A DNA stretch of 64,000 nt from BA4 sp044376575 (GTDB lineage: Bacteria; Bacteroidota; Bacteroidia; CAIKAF01): assembly GCA_044376575.1 (NCBI GenBank), contig JBILKR010000007.1:1-64000 (forward strand), written 5' to 3'. This document shows positions 25,375 to 33,622 of this stretch, piece after piece. Numbering within the stretch: the first letter of the stretch is position 1; each line of letters starts with the position of its first letter. The notes below the pieces were generated by a model. It was not told where the DNA came from, made no database searches, and worked only from the letters and a program-made list of their open reading frames with translations. The position numbers and the translations under genes are program-made.

Positions 25375-26289
25375 TCAATTCATACTTCTGTACTCCAACG
25401 GCGTCTTACCGGTCTTCTGTTTAAATAGCCTACTAAAGTATTGAGGATATTCAAATCCTAATGAATATGCAATTTCACTCACTGAATGATTGGATTGGAC
25501 AAGAATGTTTTTAGCCTGTTCAATTACAAAATAATGTATATAATCCTGCGCACTTAAACCAGTTTCTTTTTTTAATAAATCACTTAAATAACCCGGAGAT
25601 AAATTCACTTTACTTGCAATATATTTTACAGCTGGCATACCCTCATTCCTTATAGATTCATTTTCAAAATAACCCTTCAGAACACTCTCAACTTTGGAAA
25701 CAATATCTTTATTTGCTGTTTTTCTTGTAATGAATTGACGTCCGTAATACCTTGAACAATAATTCAACAACAATTCAATATTGGTAACCATCAATGCCTG
25801 ACTATAACTATCAATATTCTGTGAAAGTTCACCCTGAATCTTAACAATACAATCGTATAATAATTGTTTCTCCTTTTCTGAGAGATGCAATGCTTCTGAG
25901 ACTTCGTAAGAAAAAAATGAATAGTCCTTCATCTTAGAACCTAACGTTGTGCCTCTGATTAAATCAGGATGAAAGAATAATCCCCAACCCATCATATCTT
26001 CTTTAATTTCTATATCATTATCAATAGTCACGATTCTATGCGGTGCTATACATACAAGACTTCCATCCTGAAAATCGAGTGTTTTTCTGCCATACCGGAT
26101 ATGATTGCGGCAATAGTTTTTAAACATGATCGAATAAAAATCTGTGTTGATACTGATTTCTTCGTTGGCATGGTCTATCACTTTACTAAAATCAACTACT
26201 GCAATCAATGGATGGTCTGCATGACCTAATTTTAAAAACCTGTATAAATCAGATATTGTTTTTAAATGTAAGATATCAGCCATTGACAA
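25375..26289 (-). CDS. AraC family transcriptional regulator
   Basis: 304 residues. The C-terminal 100 residues carry the double HTH: KYIASKVNLSPGYLSDLLKKETG and the signature VSEIAYSLGFEYPQYFSRLFKQKTGKTPLEYR. The N-terminal part is a cupin-like sensing domain (APHRIVTIDNDIEIKEDMMGWGLFFHP). Starts inside the end of the upstream membrane-protein gene (14-base overlap), in the order SDR - membrane protein - AraC. In related genomes AraC regulators beside an SDR often control it; here that is inference. Confidence 0.93.
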   Translation of the reverse strand: MSMADILHLKTISDLYRFLKLGHADHPLIAVVDFSKVIDHANEEISINTDFYSIMFKNYCRNHIRYGRKTLDFQDGSLVCIAPHRIVTIDNDIEIKEDMMGWGLFFHPDLIRGTTLGSKMKDYSFFSYEVSEALHLSEKEKQLLYDCIVKIQGELSQNIDSYSQALMVTNIELLLNYCSRYYGRQFITRKTANKDIVSKVESVLKGYFENESIRNEGMPAVKYIASKVNLSPGYLSDLLKKETGLSAQDYIHYFVIEQAKNILVQSNHSVSEIAYSLGFEYPQYFSRLFKQKTGKTPLEYRSMN

Positions 26290-26773
26290 GAGTGTTTAGA
26301 TATTCCAGATAAACAGCACCTCTTCTTTCTGCAAAAAAATCGAGCAATAAAACAATACTTGCCTGAATCGACAATCCAATCCCCAATCCTTTCCAAAAAT
26401 CAAAACCGGAGCAGGCAAAATAGAGTATTAACCCTGTAATGATCAATACTATTTCAGAATATCGAAAGATTACAAAGTTCTTCATCACCTGATTCATTCT
26501 GGGTATTTCATCCGTTTTAATTTTTTCAGGTTCATTATTTACATAATGTTCAACCCTGATAATGTCTTTGGGAGTTCTAAAAATTAATGTAACTCCAACG
26601 ACAATTTCAAGTATTGAAACAAGTATTAATGGAATAGCAACACCTCGCCAGAAGGACGATTTTAATGCAAATAAAAAATAAACAGCCATAATTAAACCTA
26701 TAATACCTAAGGTTAAAAATATATAGCTTTCATCTTTTTCTCCGGTAAAATATCTTATTACGTTATTCATCAT
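26276..26773 (-). CDS. four-helix integral membrane protein, uncharacterised
   Basis: 165 residues with four predicted TM helices (about 18-36, 43-64, 101-120, 124-146) and a short charged loop. I do not recognise a family. It follows the SDR gene without a gap (start at 26773, SDR stop at 26774) and overlaps the AraC gene by 14 bases, so the three genes form one unit. Confidence 0.75.
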   Translation of the reverse strand: MMNNVIRYFTGEKDESYIFLTLGIIGLIMAVYFLFALKSSFWRGVAIPLILVSILEIVVGVTLIFRTPKDIIRVEHYVNNEPEKIKTDEIPRMNQVMKNFVIFRYSEIVLIITGLILYFACSGFDFWKGLGIGLSIQASIVLLLDFFAERRGAVYLEYLNTLVNG

Positions 26774-27589
26774 TTATAATTTAAAAAACTTTTTATTCAT
26801 GCTCACAATAAAATTATATCCCAATAAATTATTCAGCAGTTGATACATTTTGGCATCATTTCCTGCAATATAGCGTAATTTACTTTTTCCATCTGTTGCA
26901 GCTTGATAGATTACTTTTGATACCACACTCGCCGGTGATGTATTTTTTACCATCTTAGGCAGAACCGTAGTAATTTTATCTACAATGTTTTGATATTCTT
27001 TCATGTTTCCGTCGTGATTAAAATCAAAGGAGCGACCTGCAAAATCTGTTGCAATTGCACCTGGTTCAACGATTTTCACCTTACCACCAAATTGTTCCAC
27101 CTCATATCTCATGGATTCTGAAATCCCTTCCACTGCAAATTTAGTTCCGTGATATAACGAACCTAAAGGAAATGTCATTTTTCCTCCCATAGAAGATATA
27201 TTGATAATGATACCGCTTTTATTCTTTCTGAAATGCGGAAGTATCGCTCTTGTTACATCCATCAAACCGATTACATTTGTGTTGAATTGTCTCAATATTT
27301 TCTCTCTTGGGAATGATTCTAACGGACCATATGCACCGTATCCTGCATTATTCACAAGCACATCTATTTTGCCGAATTTTGACTTTGCTTCATTCACTGC
27401 ATTTTCAATGGAGCTCATATCCAATACATCCAATCGGGTAACCAATACATTTTCCAATGTATTCAGTTCAGTTTCTTTTTCCGGATTTCGCATGGTAGCA
27501 ACCACATTCCATCCTTTTGACTGAAAATATTTGGCTGCATCCTTTCCTATTCCGCTGCTCGAACCTGTAATAAAAATTGTTTGTTTCAT
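26774..27589 (-). CDS. short-chain dehydrogenase/reductase (SDR) family oxidoreductase
   Basis: 271 residues, classical SDR. Cofactor motif TGSSSGIGKDAA (about 7-18), NNAGYG (about 80), catalytic Ser in NISSMGG and YHGTK (Tyr and Lys about 150). The basic residue pattern after the second strand (ATMRNP) suggests NADP(H). The substrate is unknown. First gene of the SDR - membrane protein - AraC unit, with an inverted repeat in its upstream region. Confidence 0.92.
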   Translation of the reverse strand: MKQTIFITGSSSGIGKDAAKYFQSKGWNVVATMRNPEKETELNTLENVLVTRLDVLDMSSIENAVNEAKSKFGKIDVLVNNAGYGAYGPLESFPREKILRQFNTNVIGLMDVTRAILPHFRKNKSGIIINISSMGGKMTFPLGSLYHGTKFAVEGISESMRYEVEQFGGKVKIVEPGAIATDFAGRSFDFNHDGNMKEYQNIVDKITTVLPKMVKNTSPASVVSKVIYQAATDGKSKLRYIAGNDAKMYQLLNNLLGYNFIVSMNKKFFKL

Positions 27590-27612
27590 GATCGTTTATT
27601 TAGACTACAAAA

Positions 27613-27628
27613 CTGCATGATTCTGCAG
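27613..27628. promoter_or_regulatory. inverted repeat CTGCA-N6-TGCAG upstream of the SDR operon
   Basis: CTGCA (27613-27617) and TGCAG (27624-27628) lie 24 bases upstream of the SDR start. The position suits an operator for the nearby AraC regulator, but AraC sites are usually direct repeats, so this is only a candidate. Confidence 0.25.
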
Positions 27629-27698
27629 AGTATAAAGTAAACAAATCAAGGATGTTTGTATATGAAGTCGGGATAATTGCAATTTTGACAGGTTGAAT

Positions 27699-27751
27699 TT
27701 GAGGGCTGAGCCCGACGCATGAGGCTCTCGAAGGCAAAGAACGATGCATTT
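27699..27751. repeat. 53-base intergenic repeat, unit A
   Basis: Matches unit B (27839-27891) at about 39 of 53 positions, with identical blocks TTGAGGG, TGAGCCC and CGAAGGCAAAG. It contains a hairpin GAGCC..GGCTC. The gap 27590-27935 holds no credible gene; these two units and a short inverted repeat are all I see in it. Confidence 0.55.
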
Positions 27752-27838
27752 GCAACAATAACGTTTTTATCATTGTAATTAGATTAGTAAATCTATTCGT
27801 TGTTGGTGAAAGCACCAACTACAGGCAATAGGATGAGA

Positions 27839-27891
27839 TTGAGGGTTGAGCCCTGCACCTTTGGCTTTCGAAGGCAAAGGGCAATGTATTT
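27839..27891. repeat. 53-base intergenic repeat, unit B
   Basis: Partner of unit A. Begins with the motif TTGAGGGTTGA found elsewhere between genes. Contains the imperfect palindrome CCTTTGGCTTTCGAAGGCAAAGG able to form a hairpin. Confidence 0.55.
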
Positions 27892-27935
27892 TAAATTCTG
27901 GTCTTTGAGTGTTCGATGATAGTATTTAAAAATCT

Positions 27936-28223
27936 TTATCTAAACAACAAGGATACTTCAATACTACTACCTGAAATAATATTTTCTTTTTTTCTGATTT
28001 CAGATTTAATAGGAAGTAAATAAGTATGATGTTTGGTGTCATACCAAATTGCAGTATCCCATTGAGTATCTCCAATTACAGCAGTTACATTTAATCTACC
28101 CCATCCCTCCTCCTCACATTTCAAATGTTGACGAATTTCATCAGACATTTCAATTGGCAATGAAATAAAGAACCAGCCACCCGGAGAATTATGTTTCCAA
28201 ATATTTGATGAAAATTTATACAC
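27936..28223 (-). CDS. DUF1905 domain-containing protein
   Basis: 95 residues, one DUF1905 beta-barrel domain: FSSNIWKHNSPGGWFFISLP, GWGRLNVTAVIGDTQWDTAIWYD and YLLPIKSEIRKKENI. These small proteins are of unknown role and sometimes fused to YdeI/OmpD-associated domains. It lies 21 bases after the desaturase-family gene on the same strand. Confidence 0.88.
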   Translation of the reverse strand: MYKFSSNIWKHNSPGGWFFISLPIEMSDEIRQHLKCEEEGWGRLNVTAVIGDTQWDTAIWYDTKHHTYLLPIKSEIRKKENIISGSSIEVSLLFR

Positions 28224-28244
28224 TACTTGATAAATGATTAATAT

Positions 28245-29021
28245 CTAAGATGTTTTCCTTGAATAAACTTCATTAAAACGATCATTATAATCCTTGAACT
28301 CTGTTTTCATTATTTTATCCCAGAAGGTAAAATACAGGCCGTAATTTCCATTGAATTTTTCGTGGTGCATGTTATGGTGAGTAGAAGTCGTTTTAAATTT
28401 AAAGAAAGGTATTTGATTCCAGTTTTTAAAATAAATCTCATAACCCAAATGCGCAAAAAGGTTATTCATCAAATCGAAAATTTGCCAAATAAAAAATATA
28501 GGCCAGCATATTGGAATCAGCATAGGTATCATTAAAAAAGGTATAAATTCAATAATATTTTCTAACGGATGAAAGGAAAAAATAGTCAACGGAGATGGAT
28601 CAGTGCTTTTGTGGTGGGTTTTATGTACCCATGAATAAATCTTTGGATGATGCATCCAGCGATGAGTCCAATAGAAATAAGTATCATAAAATAAAATGAG
28701 AAAAAATAGTTGTAAACATCCCCAAAGGACACTATGAGATTTGAAATCCCAATAGAGTTTCATATAGCCCATTTGATTTAGAATATTAATTAATGCGGTA
28801 AGCAATCCGAATAATAGCACGGAACCAAAAGAAAACAGAATGTCGTGACTGAAAAAATGCTTGCGAAATTCATTCTTGGGTTGAATTCTTCGCCAACGCC
28901 ATGTGCTCTTTAGTAACTTCCAAACTATCCAGAAGGATAGTCCAGCAAATAAAACATACAACAATAAATTAACAATACTTTGTTCGATGATGCTAATTAG
29001 TAAATGAGTTAAGCTTGACAT
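28245..29021 (-). CDS. sterol desaturase / fatty acid hydroxylase family protein
   Basis: 258 residues, about four TM helices, with the di-iron histidine boxes HRWMHH and HKTHHKS (about 125-145) and HNMHHEKFNGNYG near the C-terminus. Family members hydroxylate or desaturate lipids, carotenoids or sterols at the membrane using O2. The substrate is not deducible. The gene is the last but one in a minus-strand run that starts at 31446. Confidence 0.9.
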   Translation of the reverse strand: MSSLTHLLISIIEQSIVNLLLYVLFAGLSFWIVWKLLKSTWRWRRIQPKNEFRKHFFSHDILFSFGSVLLFGLLTALINILNQMGYMKLYWDFKSHSVLWGCLQLFFLILFYDTYFYWTHRWMHHPKIYSWVHKTHHKSTDPSPLTIFSFHPLENIIEFIPFLMIPMLIPICWPIFFIWQIFDLMNNLFAHLGYEIYFKNWNQIPFFKFKTTSTHHNMHHEKFNGNYGLYFTFWDKIMKTEFKDYNDRFNEVYSRKTS

Positions 29022-29122
29022 TTATTTAATATTCTATATAATAAGTGAATTCATTTTATGATGTTTTAAAATACAACCCAAACAAATAAGATCAGAATGT
29101 ATTCTTCTTTTTCACATGTACT

Positions 29123-29455
29123 TTATAATGCCTTATTCATTAATTCAAACCCTTCTTTTGTTTTGTTCAATGCATTGCCAAACAAAGGAACCAGAACATC
29201 ACTAAAATTATCAACATATATAAATTTTGTTTGATGATTGTTTATTTTCTAAAATAAAATAATGTTCTCCGTCAAATATTCCACTGATCTCTAGTTAAGA
29301 TTGATTGAAACAATTATTACTCCACCAACCTTTTGTTATCCTTATATAGAAATAATAAATGGATTCCATTGATCATCATTTTCAAAACTCATCAGAACAT
29401 TCCAAACCTTTGTAGCAGGTGTATTTATATTGATTTCTGTGTTAATTATTTTCAT
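29123..29455 (-). pseudogene. decayed SRPBCC (AHSA1/polyketide-cyclase-like) gene
   Basis: An ATG at 29455 opens a typical SRPBCC start (MKIINTEININ, KVWNVLMSFENDDQWNP) that hits a TAA after FIISI. Further down, in another frame, comes IFDGEHYFILENKQSSNK, and in a third the characteristic end FSDVLVPLFGNALNKTKEG ending FELMNKAL and a TAA at 29125-29123. Total 333 bases versus about 430-450 for an intact relative, so there are at least one stop, two frameshifts and a probable deletion of the middle. It explains nearly all of the gap 29022-29486. It lies 31 bases after the DUF1569-like gene. Confidence 0.8.
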
Positions 29456-29486
29456 ATCTACAGATCTAATTTTTTTTCGTAAAAAA

Positions 29487-29957
29487 TCACGATGCAACTG
29501 ATGAAACAATATCTCTGATGATAGATAAATGATGTCTGATATGGATATCCGTCATTATATAAGTATTTTTTTTATTGAGAATTCCAAAAACAGGATGCTT
29601 ATAGTACTGATTGGGGTGCGTATTTTTTAATATTTCTAATGCATTTTTTGCATCATCGAGCAGCGCATTCAAATCTGATTGAACAGTTAGTGAAGGTTGC
29701 ACCACCGCTGGTGCCTTTCCCTTACCCCTCGGAAATCTGTTGATAGTAAATAAAATCAATCTTATAAAATTAAAATTCCTTTGATAATTATTAGGATTTG
29801 ATTTAGAAACTGCTTCAACAGTTTTCACAATAACTAGAAGAATATGTTCTAAATGCCAACCTACAGATACAGATGAAACAGCCGGTTGTATTTTATCTTT
29901 ATGTATTATGAATGAATGTATCTCATCTAACAGTGAATCTAAGCTTCTCATATACAA
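29487..29957 (-). CDS. DUF1569 / DinB-like four-helix protein
   Basis: 156 residues. Helical, with paired histidines in GWHLEHIL (His50, His53) and IHIRHHLSIIRDI (about 138-150) as in the DinB metal-binding fold, and the FPRGKGKAP loop typical of DUF1569. Possible thiol- or metal-dependent enzyme; function unknown. Co-directional with the hydrolase upstream (18-base gap) and with the broken SRPBCC gene downstream. Confidence 0.75.
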   Translation of the reverse strand: MYMRSLDSLLDEIHSFIIHKDKIQPAVSSVSVGWHLEHILLVIVKTVEAVSKSNPNNYQRNFNFIRLILFTINRFPRGKGKAPAVVQPSLTVQSDLNALLDDAKNALEILKNTHPNQYYKHPVFGILNKKNTYIMTDIHIRHHLSIIRDIVSSVAS

Positions 29958-29975
29958 TGCATTTACAGTTTTATT

Positions 29976-30803
29976 TTACAAAGTAATTAAATTATTCAAT
30001 GCATGAAAAACACTTTTCGCATTTTCTATGGGACTCACGTGTCCGCCTTTCACAAGGATTGTTTCCATACCCGGTGGAGCTGGCACATAATCATCCTCTC
30101 CTTTTAAAGCAATGGCCTTTACTTTTATTTTTTTTATCATATCCGAAGCATCATCAGCTTCAACAATCACTTTGCGGTCAATCTCTCTGATTTCCCTATT
30201 GGAAAGAATATTCATTGTCAGCATTAGTTTATCTGCCAATGTTGGATTTTCTTTCAGGGTACTTTCACCAAATAAAGCCTTCGCAGCCTGTTTCATATAA
30301 AAGTTTCTAAAAACAAGCATACTGTGCTGAAGTTTAAAAAGATTTTTTTGTTTTTTGGATACAGCCTGAAAAGGCATATTGCATAACAATACACTTTCAA
30401 ATCGATCAGGTTGTTTTGATGCTGCGCGCAGAATGCTCATACTACCCCATGAATGACCAACAGCTATCGCTTTTTTAATTTGCAAACTATCAAGAATTTC
30501 AATAAGCATATCTCCACAATCGGTCAAAGTCCAGTCTGCTTTTGTTATCTCCTTACTTAAACCATGCAAAGGCATATCAATGGTTATAATCGTTCTATCA
30601 TGAATCGAATCAATGACCTCATCCCAAAGGTGGTGGTCGAAATAAACACCATGAAGAAAAATGATTGGGATTTCAGATGATTGAAAATCGTTTGAACAAA
30701 CTGAAATGTTTCCAATTTTTGTTGTTATGAATTGTTGCTTTTCTTGTCCTGATGCGATCATGATGTTAAAGAAAAATGAAATAATGAAAAATAATTTATT
30801 CAT
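29976..30803 (-). CDS. secreted alpha/beta hydrolase
   Basis: 275 residues with a signal peptide (1-20, ending ASGQ). Alpha/beta-hydrolase core: oxyanion region FLHGVYFDHHLWDEV, nucleophile elbow GHSWGS (about 117-122), acid in GEDDYVPAP and His in GGHVSP near the C-terminus, giving an intact triad. The substrate is unknown. Begins one base after the NAD(P)-binding gene. Confidence 0.88.
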   Translation of the reverse strand: MNKLFFIISFFFNIMIASGQEKQQFITTKIGNISVCSNDFQSSEIPIIFLHGVYFDHHLWDEVIDSIHDRTIITIDMPLHGLSKEITKADWTLTDCGDMLIEILDSLQIKKAIAVGHSWGSMSILRAASKQPDRFESVLLCNMPFQAVSKKQKNLFKLQHSMLVFRNFYMKQAAKALFGESTLKENPTLADKLMLTMNILSNREIREIDRKVIVEADDASDMIKKIKVKAIALKGEDDYVPAPPGMETILVKGGHVSPIENAKSVFHALNNLITL

Positions 30804-30804
30804 A

Positions 30805-31446
30805 TCAGTTACTAATAGATGGAGCTTGTTTGATAAAATTTCTTTCTGTTAACTGACTTATCATAAACGATGACATATCAGGCAATGTAACAGACATTCG
30901 AAGTCCTTTACCGTCTAATGTTGCATGGCATGAATTTTTAGATGGTTGATCAATAATGTTCGGGCAGCGGACGATGGTCCAATCGAGATTACTGTTCATA
31001 ATGATGGGTTCCATCCGGTTTTTATCATCAATAATAACTTGTAGCCATTTCATTAAATAAGGTAAAATGAGCTTCCTGAAAAACCATGGTAAAAAAACAA
31101 TACTGTTTCCTGCACCAACATTGCTCATCACAATCAATCTTTTTATTTGTTGCTTCTGCATTTCATCTACTATAATTTTAGTAGCATCAGAAATAAAAGT
31201 TGAAGGTTTTCCATTTCCTTTACCTCCAACACCTAGGCATTGTATCACTGCTTCCTGATGTTGTAAAACAGAGGCCACTGTTTGAGGATTCAAAACATTA
31301 CCTTCAACAATGGTAATATTTTTATGCTTGATGGAAACCTTGGAAGCATCCCTGACTAATACGGTCACCTGATGACCTTGTTGAATTGCTTCTGCTAATA
31401 TGGCTTTACCCGAAAAACCGGTAGCACCGAAGATGATTACTTTCAT
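30805..31446 (-). CDS. NAD(P)-binding atypical SDR (NmrA/BVR-B-like)
   Basis: 213 residues. Rossmann start KVIIFGATGFSGKAILAEAI (GxxGxxG, residues 2-21), VTVLVRDASKV and IVEGNVLNP, then AVIQCLGVGGKGNGKPSTF. It lacks the classical YxxxK. This type includes flavin reductase/biliverdin reductase B-like and NmrA-like sensors. First gene of the run down to 28245. Confidence 0.88.
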   Translation of the reverse strand: MKVIIFGATGFSGKAILAEAIQQGHQVTVLVRDASKVSIKHKNITIVEGNVLNPQTVASVLQHQEAVIQCLGVGGKGNGKPSTFISDATKIIVDEMQKQQIKRLIVMSNVGAGNSIVFLPWFFRKLILPYLMKWLQVIIDDKNRMEPIIMNSNLDWTIVRCPNIIDQPSKNSCHATLDGKGLRMSVTLPDMSSFMISQLTERNFIKQAPSISN

Positions 31447-31496
31447 TTGTGTTGATTTAACTCATCACAAATATGATAAAGACCTTAGTTTTTAAC

Positions 31497-31514
31497 CTGA
31501 CACAAATGCGTCAG
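31497..31514. promoter_or_regulatory. inverted repeat CTGAC-N8-GTCAG upstream of the NAD(P)-binding/hydrolase operon
   Basis: Arms CTGAC (31497-31501) and GTCAG (31510-31514) centre about 59 bases upstream of the start. A near-consensus -7 element (CATATTTG, minus strand, 31468-31475) lies between it and the gene, so a regulator bound here could act on the -33 region. Confidence 0.3.
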
Positions 31515-31607
31515 AAAAAAAGCAAATCAATATATGATAAATGCTTTTGAATTAATGATAATTATTATTTAAGGGAAAGGGAAAAAGTAAAACTAAATAA
31601 AACGAAA

Positions 31608-33305
31608 CTACCTTATTAGATGTATGAATCCTTGACCTTTAAGATTCTCTGAAATATAATAGGTATAATAGTAAACACCTTCCACAAGTTCATTTCCTGA
31701 AATATCTTTTCCATCCCAGTTATTTTGATAATTCTCTGATATAAAAACTTTTTTACCCCATCTGTTATAAATTACTAGTTCAGTATTTACAGGAAGATCA
31801 AGAATCTCAAATTCATCATTTAAGCCATCGTTATTAGCGGAAATTACATTAGGAAACTCAAGAAAAGGTAATGAATCTAATGGTTGGGGGCAATCATAAA
31901 TAAAAATATTTTTTTTAACAGTATCAATATAACATTCATATTCAACAATAGCAGTAATGATATAATTTCCGGGTGCAGTGAATTGATGAACCGGGTTTAG
32001 TAACGAGGATATATTATTTACACCACTCAAGGGATCGTCAAAATTCCAGTTAACTTGAACAACAGGTGTTGTGTTTTGAAGTTGAAATGAAATCAAACTC
32101 TCCAGGCATGTGTCGGGTTGGGATAATATCTGATCTGTTAGAAAATTCCGCTCATGAACATAGGCAGGCAAACCTAATAATGCCATTCCATTCAGTTGAA
32201 CGGCATTATTTATATAATTACAAGTTGTTCCTGGATTGTTTGGTGAATCAATTTCATCAAGAACCATGCTGCCACCTACGGCAACATACAATTTGCCATT
32301 AGATGCCTGTTCAATCTGGAATGTGGGGAATGCAGGTGTATTGATAAGTATATTACTGATAGCCACTGATAATGAATCATAAACTGATAGATTTAGCTGG
32401 TAAACAGAAATGGTATTTGTATAATAAAACTTGCTGTCGTCTGGAGAAAAACTGCAACCATACTTACGAATAGGAAGCGATGTAGTATTATCATTCACCT
32501 CGATAGTAAGTGCACTATCCAATTGACCGGTAGCAGAGTTGAATGAATAGAATTCAATTAATTTACTTGCATCTATTGGCATGGCAATACGTGTACCGGC
32601 AAAATTTCCTTTCATTGATCCATAAAAAGGCATTCTAGGATCTGATGGCGAATTTGCTGATAAAAGAGGTGTCCCTATATTACTGATTACCGGAACAGAA
32701 TCCACGCCACAATCAGTAACCTTATATGAAAGAAATTGATTGCTTTCTCTCTTATGAACAATCACCCAGTAACCCTTGATTGCTTCGCTTCTAACAACAG
32801 TAATTTTTTCTGTAAGGAAATTGGTCAGATATACATTCTTCGTCATCGGATCAACATCTCCGAATCCATTGTTTAATGTCATGTCCACAATAGAGTATCT
32901 TAAGCCATTGTCAAGCTGTGGTATGTCATATTCCAGATCATCAAGTGTAAATATGTAATAACGGTTCACATCATGAGGAAAAGGAACAATTACCGGTCCT
33001 TGTGTACAAGATAAATATGCGCCGCCAAACAGATTTGATCCATTAGGCATAGGCTGATTATTTGAATCCCAAACAGTTTGACCATCAGTATAGAAAAGAA
33101 TGTCTCCAGATGTTTCGCTCGAAACGGTAGCACATTGTTCATTACTATATACTTCTGAATTCAATGAGCCATTGGGAAGCGACCCTGAAAAATCAACCAT
33201 GCAATTATACCCAAAAGTCCAAAAATTATTTTGTAACTGGCCATTTGCAGGAAACGTTAGAAAAAAAATAAAAAATAATAATATGAATGAATTTAAATTT
33301 TTCAT
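31608..33305 (-). CDS. secreted protein with gliding-motility-type C-terminal (CHU_C) domain
   Basis: 565 residues with a signal peptide (about 1-22, ending PANGQ). The middle reads as a beta-propeller-like region with repeated strands, then a PKD-like domain (about 400-475; VNWNFDD, PVHQFTAPGNYIITA). The last 85 residues are the gliding-motility-associated C-terminus: NVISANNDGLNDEFEI, ELVIYNRWGKKVF, NNWDGKDISG, EGVYYYTYYI, which directs export by the type IX system. The frame extends to a TTG at 33329 that coincides with a perfect -7 promoter, so I use the ATG at 33305. A 10-G tract lies upstream. Confidence 0.88.
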   Translation of the reverse strand: MKNLNSFILLFFIFFLTFPANGQLQNNFWTFGYNCMVDFSGSLPNGSLNSEVYSNEQCATVSSETSGDILFYTDGQTVWDSNNQPMPNGSNLFGGAYLSCTQGPVIVPFPHDVNRYYIFTLDDLEYDIPQLDNGLRYSIVDMTLNNGFGDVDPMTKNVYLTNFLTEKITVVRSEAIKGYWVIVHKRESNQFLSYKVTDCGVDSVPVISNIGTPLLSANSPSDPRMPFYGSMKGNFAGTRIAMPIDASKLIEFYSFNSATGQLDSALTIEVNDNTTSLPIRKYGCSFSPDDSKFYYTNTISVYQLNLSVYDSLSVAISNILINTPAFPTFQIEQASNGKLYVAVGGSMVLDEIDSPNNPGTTCNYINNAVQLNGMALLGLPAYVHERNFLTDQILSQPDTCLESLISFQLQNTTPVVQVNWNFDDPLSGVNNISSLLNPVHQFTAPGNYIITAIVEYECYIDTVKKNIFIYDCPQPLDSLPFLEFPNVISANNDGLNDEFEILDLPVNTELVIYNRWGKKVFISENYQNNWDGKDISGNELVEGVYYYTYYISENLKGQGFIHLIR

Positions 33306-33326
33306 CATTTTACTTAAAATAGAAAC

Positions 33327-33334
33327 CAAAAATA
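33327..33334 (-). promoter_or_regulatory. Bacteroidota -7 promoter element for the gliding-type protein
   Basis: Minus-strand TATTTTTG is a perfect TAnnTTTG, 21 bases before the ATG at 33305. Confidence 0.45.
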
Positions 33335-33396
33335 CGAATCAATCATAATTTTTTTTACATTTTCTAATCCTTTCAAATACTTTTAATAAAGATAAA

Positions 33397-33406
33397 GGGG
33401 GGGGGG
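33397..33406. repeat. homopolymeric G10 tract
   Basis: Ten consecutive G (C on the coding strand of the downstream gene) in a strongly AT-rich intergenic region, about 65 bases upstream of the -7 element of the gliding-type protein gene. Such tracts slip during replication. No other G or C homopolymer of this length is seen in the window. Confidence 0.9.
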
Positions 33407-33485
33407 AGGTAATTCCTGAATATCTAAACTTAAAGTATAAAATTATGGACATAATTTTTTAACAAATGTTTCTTCATTTTGTGAA

Positions 33486-33617
33486 TTACGAATTATTACC
33501 TCTTAACTTTCTTAAAAGCCATGCTAAGTGCGAAAAGGGTTGGAAATATCCTCTTGTACCAATACTGTTAATGACTACCATCATGGAAATGATAAATGTA
33601 ATGAAAAACTTATTCAT
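33486..33617 (-). CDS. possible small or remnant secreted protein (43 codons)
   Basis: Just behind the Crp/Fnr gene (5-base gap), an ATG at 33617 opens 43 codons with a convincing signal-peptide-like start (MNKFFITFIISMMVVINSIG) and then TRGYFQPFSHLAWLLRKL. No homologue is recognised. It may be the 5' remnant of a lost gene rather than a functional peptide. Low confidence. Confidence 0.25.
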   Translation of the reverse strand: MNKFFITFIISMMVVINSIGTRGYFQPFSHLAWLLRKLRGNNS

Positions 33618-33622
33618 AAGTG

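Noticed and set aside
25095..25444. Short open frames on both strands over the tRNA-Ser gene
   Set aside because: They lie over a well-formed tRNA and its terminator.
27600..27818. 72-codon open frame on the minus strand between the SDR and DUF1905 genes
   Set aside because: Its sequence is made of the intergenic repeat unit and has no protein-like pattern.
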